From Bianquea renquensis (GTDB taxonomy: Bacteria > Bacillota > Clostridia > Lachnospirales > Bianqueaceae), in assembly GCF_014384895.1 (NCBI RefSeq), contig NZ_JACRSQ010000022.1, positions 1 to 51,431 of the forward strand: a stretch of DNA of 51,431 nt, in the 5' to 3' direction. Positions 34,879 through 42,700 of this stretch are shown piece by piece. Position 1 is the stretch's first letter; every line of letters starts with the position of its first letter. Under the pieces are notes generated by a model that did no database searches, was not told the origin of the DNA, and saw only the letters and a list, made by a program, of their open reading frames with translations. The position numbers were made by a program, and so were the translations under genes.

Positions 34879-35109
34879 ATGCGTGACATTATGAACAGAA
34901 TTTGGAAGAATATTCTTCAGCTGGAAACACCTCCGAGGAATGATGAGTCATTTTTTGATCTCGGGGGGAATTCCTATATGGCAGGCCAGATTTGCCAAGA
35001 TTTTTTCGAGGAAACGGGAATGACCGTTGAAATCGCAGACTTTTATGAGCATGAAACCATTGATGAACTCATTGCGCTGATTGCGAGTCGGAATGAAGGA
35101 AAAGAATGA
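34879..35109 (+). CDS. Free-standing peptidyl carrier protein
   Basis: 76 residues. Phosphopantetheine Ser32 in FFDLGGNSYMAGQI, typical of PCP domains; the flanks read IWKNILQLETPP and end in a charged tail. GGAGAGAGCCGT precedes the ATG. Its stop overlaps the start of the second thioesterase gene (ATGA). It may carry the starter for Cy1, or the substrate of the free condensation domain or of the Cys-type thioesterase. No separate adenylation protein is encoded with it, so its loading is unexplained. Confidence 0.93.
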   Translation: MRDIMNRIWKNILQLETPPRNDESFFDLGGNSYMAGQICQDFFEETGMTVEIADFYEHETIDELIALIASRNEGKE

Positions 35110-35870
35110 AACGCGATATATGCTGGGTCGCCCATGAGCGCTATGATGAAAAAGCGGAGCTGAATCTAATCTGTTTTCCCTATGCAGGGGGCAGCGCAAG
35201 TTTTTTTGCTCCCTTTAAAAGATCAATTGACAAAACCATCAATCTCTGGCCCGTCCTGTATCCTGGCCGAGAAAAAAATGCAGGCGTACCGAATTTCAAT
35301 TCCATTGAGGAGACAGCCCAAGCCTTTGTCGATGCGAATCCGTGGTTATTTGAGAAGAGGTACGCGCTGTTAGGGCATTGTACAGGAGCGCTCATGGCGT
35401 ATGAGGTGGCGCTTGCCGCAGAGAAGGACTATGGTGCAGCTCCGTGTCTCTTTTTTGCTTCATCAGCGCCAGCGCCCTGTTGTGAACAATTTTTTCAGAA
35501 AGATAGGATATCAGGGGAAGAGCTGACAGAACGGATGATCGAGAGCGGGATGATTGACAGAGACTTCGCAGAGGGTGAGGCTTTTTCCACGTACTACTTG
35601 CCCCTTTTACAGGAAGATTTAAAAATGCATACGAAGTACACCCCACAGCAGCCCTACTCCCAGATGAAGACCCGAGCCGTCGTCCTGTACGGCGATGAGG
35701 ATCCCCTACTTCAAAACCCTGATGCAATCCATGGCTGGAATCGCTTCGCGGAATATGGTGTTGCCTCTGTGGCCTTTCCCGGCGGACATTTTTATCTTTC
35801 CAGCTGCCGGGAACAGGTTGGCCAAGCCATTTGTCGCGCCCTTTCTGAGGAGCGGTTTAACAGGATATAA
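35106..35870 (+). CDS. Thioesterase-family protein with Cys nucleophile
   Basis: 254 residues, alpha/beta hydrolase of the same family as the gene at 28868: ICFPYAGGSASFF, YPGRE, GDEDP with D197 or D199, and H228 in PGGHFYL. The nucleophile elbow is LLGHCTGAL: Cys92 (codon TGT) stands where Ser is usual. Cys-type thioesterases are known as variants in some NRPS systems, where they favour unusual release chemistry rather than plain hydrolysis. The enzyme could therefore be the product-releasing or transferring enzyme, leaving the Ser enzyme for editing. It is the last gene of the operon, translationally coupled to the PCP and followed by a strong terminator. Confidence 0.88.
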   Translation: MKRDICWVAHERYDEKAELNLICFPYAGGSASFFAPFKRSIDKTINLWPVLYPGREKNAGVPNFNSIEETAQAFVDANPWLFEKRYALLGHCTGALMAYEVALAAEKDYGAAPCLFFASSAPAPCCEQFFQKDRISGEELTERMIESGMIDRDFAEGEAFSTYYLPLLQEDLKMHTKYTPQQPYSQMKTRAVVLYGDEDPLLQNPDAIHGWNRFAEYGVASVAFPGGHFYLSSCREQVGQAICRALSEERFNRI

Positions 35871-35881
35871 GAAAAAACAGT

Positions 35882-35929
35882 CGATGCCCGGAAAAGCCTT
35901 CGGTTTCATGGCTTTCCGGGCATCGTTTT
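35882..35929 (+). terminator. Strong terminator closing the biosynthetic operon
   Basis: A stem of about 16 pairs, with left arm 35882-35898 (CGATGCCCGG...) and right arm 35910-35925, then TTTT. On the minus strand a run of Ts follows after a few bases, so it also serves the convergent hydrolase gene. Confidence 0.9.
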
Positions 35930-35954
35930 CATTCGCGGTGGCGGGAGATATAGT

Positions 35955-36857
35955 TTAGTCAATATATTTGTCAACAAAGGCCCGGATTGTCTTCCAATAT
36001 AGCTCGGGGGCCTGCCGAACACACTGTGCGTGCCCTGCACCTGGGATGGAGAGTTTTTGTTTTTCACAGGTGGCCGTCTCGTAGAGTGGAGCCAGCATAG
36101 CATAGGGGACAAAGGTGTCCTCCTCGCCGTGAATGAACAGCATGGGCGTAATGGATTTGGCGACCTGGCGAATCGCGTTGGCATCCCGCAAGGTATAGTG
36201 GTCTGTAAAGCGCATTATCAAATTTGCCATGTTTAAAACCGGAAAGGGCGGGAGTTTAAACTGAACATGTAGCTGTTCAGCACATTCAGCCCAGGCAGAA
36301 GTGTAGCCACAATCCTCGATAATACATTTCACATTCGGGGGAAGGGGATCGCCAGATACCATCATAACCGTGGCGGCCCCCATGGAGAGGCCAAACAACA
36401 CAATGGAGGCCGATGGATCCTCTTCTATCAGCCGGTAGATCCAGCGGATGACGTCCCTGTGGTCATGCCAGCCAAAGCCGATATAGTGTCCCTCACTCTC
36501 CCCATGTCCTCTCAGATCCGGAACTAGGAGATTGTATCCGTGTTGGTAGAAGCCCCGGCCATAATCCGTCATCCCAAGGCCGCGGTCATGATAGCCGTGG
36601 ACAAGAATTGCGTATTTATGGGATTTTTCTGGACGATTAAAATAATAGGCTTTCAGCTGGAGATCATCGAAAGATTGGATCTCCCAGGAGGTTATATTGT
36701 TTGGACTGATCATGGAGGTCCAGGGTTCCAACAGTTCCTCCGGAGGGCGGGGATCCGGTACACGTTTCACAAAGCGATGGTGGAAATACTGACCGGTTAC
36801 AACACTGGCTAGAGTGAAGGCCCCAGCAGCGGCGAAAAGTTTGTGCGAACGCTTCAC
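35955..36857 (-). CDS. Membrane-anchored alpha/beta hydrolase
   Basis: 300 residues. An N-terminal hydrophobic helix (~7-25, FAAAGAFTLASVVTG) probably anchors it to the membrane with the catalytic domain outside. Catalytic triad: Ser in FGLSMGAAT, Asp in HGEEDTFVP, His in GAGHAQ. The fold is that of the COG1073-type hydrolases; the substrate is unknown. The start is GTG at 36857 with GGAGGTATTCCCCT upstream, 15 bases after the htpG stop, so it is the second gene of the htpG operon and is probably heat-inducible with it. Confidence 0.85.
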   Translation of the reverse strand: MKRSHKLFAAAGAFTLASVVTGQYFHHRFVKRVPDPRPPEELLEPWTSMISPNNITSWEIQSFDDLQLKAYYFNRPEKSHKYAILVHGYHDRGLGMTDYGRGFYQHGYNLLVPDLRGHGESEGHYIGFGWHDHRDVIRWIYRLIEEDPSASIVLFGLSMGAATVMMVSGDPLPPNVKCIIEDCGYTSAWAECAEQLHVQFKLPPFPVLNMANLIMRFTDHYTLRDANAIRQVAKSITPMLFIHGEEDTFVPYAMLAPLYETATCEKQKLSIPGAGHAQCVRQAPELYWKTIRAFVDKYID

Positions 36858-36872
36858 AGGGGAATACCTCCT

Positions 36873-38810
36873 TTATTTGGAGCTATCATCAACCTTGTCA
36901 ACCAGTTGGCGCATCAATTCCTGAGAACGGGCGATAAATCCATTTAGCTCTTCGGCTTCGAGAGGGCGATGGCTTAGCCGTGCCAGATCATACAGCTGAT
37001 TGGCCAGGAGCGCAGCCGTATCATCCTTTTTGGATTCCAGCAGATGGGCGACCAATGGGTTTTTCTTATTCAGCACGAGGATCTCATCCTCGCCGCCGGG
37101 CATTCCCATCATCCCCATGGAACCGTACATTTTCATCATATCCTGCATCCGGCGGCTTTGTTCTGACAACTCGATCATCGCAGAGATGGATTCATCCTTT
37201 AAGCTCTCCACGCGAACCTTGAGCTTGTCGTTGTTTAAGGCCTTCTTAAACAGTTTTTCCGCCTTTTCCTGGGCCTTCTTGTCCTCCTCCGCATCGGATT
37301 CCTTTAGTATTTCATTCAGGTCTGCATCGACGCGAAGAAATTTCACGCCCTCATTTTTGCTCTCCACCATGGAAATAAAGGGAGGATCGATGGTGGTGGT
37401 GAGTTCCAGTGCGTCAAAGCCCTGATCCTTAATGACCTTAATATACTGAGCCTGCTGGCGTGGGTCCGTCGTATAGAATACTTTATTCTCGTGGGTCTCT
37501 TTTGCCGCCTCCAGATAATCCGGAAGAGTGGTGTACGCTCCTGTAACAGCGGATTTATAGATAATGCTGTCCTGGACACGCTCTAAGAACTTTTCATTGC
37601 GCAGGCAACCATATTTGATAAAGGGATGGATGTCGCCCCAAAACTTTTCATAGTTTTCTCGCTCATTGGTGTAGAGCTGTTTGAGTTTATCGGCAACTTT
37701 GCGCGTAATGTATTCGGAAATCTTTTGCACCTGCTTATCATTTTGCAGGAAGCTGCGGGACACATTCAGGGGGATATCGGGGCAATCGATGGCGCCCTTT
37801 AGGAGCAGCAGAAACTCTGGGATGATCTCTTTCACATTGTCTGCGACAAAAACTTGATTGCAGTAGAGCTTGACTTGCCCTTCCGCGGATTCAAATTCAT
37901 TGCCGAGTTTGGGGAAATACAGAATTCCCTTTAGGTTAAAGGGATAATCCATATTCAGATGAATCCAAAACAGAGGTTCCTTATAATCCATGAACACCTT
38001 TCGGTAAAATTCCTTGTACTCGTCGTCGGTGCAGTCATTCGGATTCTTCAGCCACAGAGGCGACACTTCGTTTAACGGTTTCGGCTCCTCCGGCACCGTT
38101 TCAGCGGGGGGCGTCTCTTTGCCCTCTTTTGCCGCTTCCTCGGCTTTCTTTGCCGCTTCCTCCGCCTTGCGTTTCTCGTCCTCCAGATTGGTCAGATAGA
38201 TTGGGACAGGCATGAAGGAGCAGTACTTTTCAATGATGGTTCGCATTTCCCACGTGTTGAGATACTTTTCGCCGTCCTCGTTGACATGGAGGGTGATGGT
38301 TGTGCCGCGCTCCGCGCGGGTACCCTCCTCCATGGAATATTCCGAACCGCCATCACAGGACCAATGGACAGGCGTGGCACCTTGCTGGTGGGAGAGGGTA
38401 TCAATCTCTACCAGGGTCGAAACCATAAAGGCGGAGTAGAAGCCGAGTCCAAAATGTCCGATGATGGGATCTTCTGACGATTCCTTATACTTTTCCATAA
38501 ACTCCGCGGCGCCAGAAAATGCAATCTGATTGATGTACTTTTTTACTTCCTCGTCCGTCATTCCAATGCCATTGTCGGTGATGGTGATGAGCTTATCCTC
38601 AGGATTTAGGACGACATCCACACGATACTCCGGATTTTCCTCAACTGTCGCCTCTCCCAGGGACGCTAGCTTGCGAAGCTTGGCAATGGCATCGACGCCG
38701 TTGGAGATCAATTCGCGGATAAAGATATCCTGGTCCGAATAGAGCCATTTCTTTATAATGGGAAAAATATTTTCACTGTTAATTGATAGACTTCCCTTTT
38801 CCTGTGTCAT
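36873..38810 (-). CDS. htpG: Hsp90-family chaperone HtpG
   Basis: 645 residues. The N-terminal GHKL ATPase carries RELISNGVDA (most homologues have RELISNASDA), DNGIGMT and GHFGLGFYSAF. The middle domain includes NVSRSFLQND with the catalytic Arg region, and the C-terminal dimerisation domain ends the protein. There is an Ala/Glu/Lys-rich charged stretch (about 205-235) in the middle region, longer than usual. It is an ATP-dependent folding chaperone in the cytoplasm. AAGGAGGATATTACAA precedes the ATG. Its promoter lies beside a CIRCE element. Confidence 0.97.
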   Translation of the reverse strand: MTQEKGSLSINSENIFPIIKKWLYSDQDIFIRELISNGVDAIAKLRKLASLGEATVEENPEYRVDVVLNPEDKLITITDNGIGMTDEEVKKYINQIAFSGAAEFMEKYKESSEDPIIGHFGLGFYSAFMVSTLVEIDTLSHQQGATPVHWSCDGGSEYSMEEGTRAERGTTITLHVNEDGEKYLNTWEMRTIIEKYCSFMPVPIYLTNLEDEKRKAEEAAKKAEEAAKEGKETPPAETVPEEPKPLNEVSPLWLKNPNDCTDDEYKEFYRKVFMDYKEPLFWIHLNMDYPFNLKGILYFPKLGNEFESAEGQVKLYCNQVFVADNVKEIIPEFLLLLKGAIDCPDIPLNVSRSFLQNDKQVQKISEYITRKVADKLKQLYTNERENYEKFWGDIHPFIKYGCLRNEKFLERVQDSIIYKSAVTGAYTTLPDYLEAAKETHENKVFYTTDPRQQAQYIKVIKDQGFDALELTTTIDPPFISMVESKNEGVKFLRVDADLNEILKESDAEEDKKAQEKAEKLFKKALNNDKLKVRVESLKDESISAMIELSEQSRRMQDMMKMYGSMGMMGMPGGEDEILVLNKKNPLVAHLLESKKDDTAALLANQLYDLARLSHRPLEAEELNGFIARSQELMRQLVDKVDDSSK

Positions 38811-38903
38811 TTGTAATATCCTCCTTGCAATAGAATCTTCTTGTATGACCTATTTTTGATAGTCCGTTGTGTCTGAGAATTCGCATAAGCAAACTCTACC
38901 TAT

Positions 38904-38932
38904 ATAATATATCGTTCTATACCATAAGTCAA
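38904..38932 (-). promoter_or_regulatory. htpG promoter
   Basis: On the minus strand: TTGACT (38932-38927), 17 bases, TATTAT (38909-38904). The CIRCE element lies immediately upstream of the -35 box. Confidence 0.7.
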
Positions 38933-38940
38933 GAGAAAAA

Positions 38941-38967
38941 TTAGCACTCACCTCGATAGAGTGCTAA
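38941..38967. promoter_or_regulatory. CIRCE element (HrcA operator)
   Basis: TTAGCACTC-N9-GAGTGCTAA, an exact match to the CIRCE consensus bound by the HrcA repressor. It sits eight bases upstream of the htpG -35 box. Flanking A and T tracts (ATTTTTT on the plus side, TTTTTCTC on the minus side) mean that the same palindrome can act as an intrinsic terminator for the DUF5721 gene that ends just upstream. Confidence 0.93.
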
Positions 38968-39002
38968 TTTTTTGTAAACAATCAATGAAATCGCATACAC
39001 GA

Positions 39003-39476
39003 CTATTCCAGTGAATACGCAATGGAATGCTGCTTGCAGAAAGAGGGGATATAGTCATCCCACATATGTTCAGCGCTTCTGTCCAAACTGAAAGCTTTCA
39101 TGGAAATCCCTGTGATCAGGTGTAGTACGCCTCCATCAAACTGAATGTTTAACAACAGTGATTCGATGGAATCGGTGGAAAAGGAGGTCAGCTGATCTTT
39201 CGGAAAGGCAAGCGTCAGTTTCATCGATGTTGGGGTTCGACCTCCGCGGATAAGCTCATATATCTTTTTTCGCACATCCCGCCATAAGAGATGAGTCTGT
39301 TCTGACCTCAGCTTTGCCTCCTGGTCATTTAAATAGTCGCGGTTGATGACGCCGCTGATGGTGTACCGTGTGAGGATATTGAGCTCGCAGCCTCGCAGCT
39401 CCCAGGGATCGAACAATGTGTTCTGCAATAAAGCGGACATGAATGGCTTGACATCAGGTATGGAAAGAGCAATCAT
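39003..39476 (-). CDS. DUF5721 family protein
   Basis: 157 residues from ATG 39476 (GAGGGGGTTTTTC upstream); a longer frame to 39581 exists but runs through the promoter. The N-terminal pattern IALSIPDVKPFMSALL-NTLFDPWELRG and the following strand resemble DUF5721 proteins of Lachnospiraceae and other Clostridia. The function is unknown; there is no signal peptide or membrane helix. It is transcribed alone, with its own promoter, and ends 36 bases before the CIRCE palindrome, which may terminate it. Confidence 0.7.
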   Translation of the reverse strand: MIALSIPDVKPFMSALLQNTLFDPWELRGCELNILTRYTISGVINRDYLNDQEAKLRSEQTHLLWRDVRKKIYELIRGGRTPTSMKLTLAFPKDQLTSFSTDSIESLLLNIQFDGGVLHLITGISMKAFSLDRSAEHMWDDYIPSFCKQHSIAYSLE

Positions 39477-39509
39477 GAAAAACCCCCTCGAAATAAATTC
39501 ACAATCTTT

Positions 39510-39537
39510 ATTATAACAGCTTTCATTCAAATTGCAA
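39510..39537 (-). promoter_or_regulatory. Promoter of the DUF5721 gene
   Basis: On the minus strand TTGCAA (39537-39532), 16 bases, TATAAT (39515-39510). It is divergent from the promoter at 39585. Confidence 0.6.
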
Positions 39538-39584
39538 GGAGCATCAGCGCCAAAATTCGCCAGCATTCTTAATAAAAACAATGG

Positions 39585-39613
39585 TTGACAAAATCGCCAA
39601 AGAACCGTACAAT
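39585..39613 (+). promoter_or_regulatory. Promoter of the activase-type gene
   Basis: TTGACA (39585-39590), 17 bases, TACAAT (39608-39613), a strong sigma-A promoter with a leader of about 125 bases. Confidence 0.75.
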
Positions 39614-39640
39614 TAATTGGAAACGTTTTTTGCCAGCAAG

Positions 39641-39714
39641 AATGACAGCGTTGTCATTCATGTCAATAGATAGCTGGTCGCTGTGCCCTCCGGTCATTCT
39701 GACCGGCGCACAGC
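39641..39714 (+). promoter_or_regulatory. Structured leader: palindrome and hairpin before the activase-type gene
   Basis: AATGACA-GCGT-TGTCATT (39641-39658) starts about 20 bases after the transcription start. A second, strong hairpin pairs GCTGTGC and CCGGTCA (39680-39696) with TGACCGG and GCACAGC (39700-39714). Six Ts follow 14 bases later, just before the ribosome binding site GGGAGG. These may be an operator and a leader RNA element. No known riboswitch is recognised. Confidence 0.45.
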
Positions 39715-39745
39715 CGACAAAGAAATTTTTTGGGAGGTAGATAGA

Positions 39746-42700
39746 ATGGAGAGACTATACCACGTTGGCCTGGATGTTGGGTCCACGACGGTCAAAATCG
39801 CGGTGATCGACGAAGATGCGAATTTAGTCTACCAAGAGTATAAACGACATTTTGCCAATATTAAAGAGACGATCCGCGATGTGGTGGAACGGGCATATCA
39901 ACAGGTTTTGGCTGGTCAGACTGTCACGATCAATGTCACGGGTTCTGGAGGATTATCCGTGTCCAAATGGCTTAAGATTCCCTTTGTGCAGGAGGTAATC
40001 GCCTGCACACAGACCGTTGAGCGGCTGATACCCGAGACAGATGTAGCCATCGAGCTCGGAGGAGAGGATGCGAAGATCACCTATTTTGGCCAGTCGGTGG
40101 AACAAAGGATGAATGGCACCTGCGCCGGCGGTACGGGAGCCTTCATCGACCAGATGGCCATGCTCTTAATGACAGATGCGCCAGGACTCAATGCCCTGGC
40201 GGAGGATGCGACGATCATCTATCCCATCGCAGCTCGATGTGGTGTATTTGCAAAAACGGATATTCAACCGCTTTTAAATGAAGGGGCACCAAAGTCGGAT
40301 GTTGCGGCATCGATCTTTCAGGCGGTGGTCAACCAGACCATCGCGGGATTGGCGTGTGGGAAGCCTATCCGCGGAAATATTGCATTTCTTGGCGGTCCTC
40401 TGTCTTTTTTGCCCCAGCTGCGCAAGCGTTTTATTGAGACCCTTCATTTGACGGAGGAGCAGGTGATCATCCCTGAAAACTCTCAGCTGTTTGTCGCCAT
40501 GGGCGCTGCGTTTGCATCCTGCAATGGGCCTCTCTTTGCCTTTGACGATATTCAGAGGGCGGCCAATACTATGTTGGACGCTATTGATCAGGAGGTCTCC
40601 CGCCTAGAGCCTCTTTTTGACAATGAGAAACAGTATCAAGCTTTCGTGCGGCGCCACGACCGCGACCAGGTGAAGCGGCAGCCCCTTGAGACCTATGAGG
40701 GGCCTGTTTATCTGGGGATCGACGCCGGTTCTACCACGACGAAGGCTGTGTTGATGGGAAAAGACCGGCAAGTTCTGTATACGTATTATGGCAGCAACGA
40801 GGGGAGTCCGGTAGACAAGGTAAAAGAAATTCTGGATGAAGTATACGAGATACTCCCGGAAAAGGCGTATATCGCAGGTTCAGCTTCCACCGGCTACGGT
40901 GAGAAATTGATTCAGGCCGCCTTCAACGTCGATGAGGGGGAGATCGAGACCATGGCCCACTATAAGGCGGCGGAGTTCTTTCTCCCAGGTGTGGAATTCA
41001 TTCTGGACATTGGCGGCCAGGACATGAAATGTATTCGGATTCAGGACGGCGTGATCGCGGACATCCTTTTGAACGAAGCCTGCTCTTCCGGCTGTGGCTC
41101 CTTCTTGGAGAACTTTGCCCAGTCGCTGAATATGAAGATTGAGGACTTTGCTGCCTCTGCGCTGCAGTCCCAGTATCCTGTGGATTTAGGGTCCCGGTGT
41201 ACAGTCTTTATGAATTCTCGAGTCAAGCAGGCGCAGAAGGAAGGCGCCAGCGTGGGCGATATCTCGGCAGGACTGTCCTATTCCGTTATCAAAAACGCGC
41301 TACAGAAAGTTATCAAGATCCGGGATTATGATGAAATGGGACAAAAGATCATTGTGCAGGGCGGAACTTTCTTCAACGATGCGGTGCTGCGGGCCTTCGA
41401 GAAGATCACAGGCCGTGAAGTGGTGCGTCCCGATATCGCGGGCATGATGGGGGCCTACGGCGCCGCCCTGATCGCTCAGGAACGAGTTCCAGCGGAACAG
41501 AAGAGAAGTCATTTGATTTCCAGAGACGAGCTCTCTACCTTTCGCGCAGAGACAGAGCAAACCCGCTGCGGAAAATGTTCCAACAACTGCCTGCTCACCA
41601 TTAACCATTTTGGGGATCGCAAATTTATATCCGGAAATCGATGCGAGCGCGGAGCTGGGGAGGATGAGAAGCAAAAAGAGGAACTTCCCAATCTCTACGA
41701 ATTTAAGTATAAGCGAGTCTTTTCTTACTATAAACCTCTGCCGCTGGACCAAGCACCCAGAGGGGAGGTGGGGATTCCGCGGGTTCTCAATCTGTACGAA
41801 AACTATCCCTTCTGGTTCACCTTTTTTACGAAGCTGGGATTTGCTGTCAAGCTCTCGCCGCGCTCCACAAAGAAGATCTTTGAGGAGGGGATGGAGACGA
41901 TTCCATCGGAATCCGTTTGCTATCCGGCCAAACTCGTACACGGTCACGTGATGCATCTGCTGCGACAGGGGGTAAAATTTATCTTTTATCCCTGTATACC
42001 ATATGAGGAGAAGGAACAGAAAAAGGCGGATAACCATTATAATTGCCCCATTGTCACCTCGTACCCGGAGACGATCAAACAAAATGTGGAGGAACTTCAG
42101 GAGCAGGACATCGTCTTTATGAATCCTTTTCTCAATCTGGACAGCCCGGAGAGCGTCAAGGAAGAATTGTGGACCTATCTGGCTCCCCAATTTTCCATTG
42201 CCCGGGAGGAAATCGACAGCGCAGTGGACGCGGCATACGCGGAGCACAAGCAGTATCGAGCAGATGTCCAGGCGAAAGGGGAAGAGGCCCTTCGCTATAT
42301 AGAGGCGCATCATATAAAAGGGGTGGTTCTGGCAGGACGCCCCTATCACGTGGACCCAGAAATCAACCATGGACTGGAAAAGATCTTGTTAGATCTGGGA
42401 ATGGCGGTTCTGTCGGAGGACAGCGTCGCGCACCTAAATCATTTGAAACGGCCAATTCGAGTGCTCGACCAATGGAGTTACCACTCTAGGCTCTATGACG
42501 CCGCTGATTTTGTGGGGACGCGGCCTGACTTGGAGCTGGTCCACCTGGTTTCCTTTGGCTGTGGCGTGGACGCTGTGACTTCGGAGCAAGTGCAGGAGAT
42601 TTTAAAAGCCCACGGAAAAACCTATATGCTCATCAAAATTGATGAGGGAACGAATTTGGGAGCGGTCCGGATACGCCTGCGCTCGCTGAAAGCTTCGATC

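Noticed and set aside
41300..42370. Long minus-strand frame of 356 codons
   Set aside because: It lies entirely inside the activase-type gene, whose motifs are unmistakable; the frame has no family pattern.
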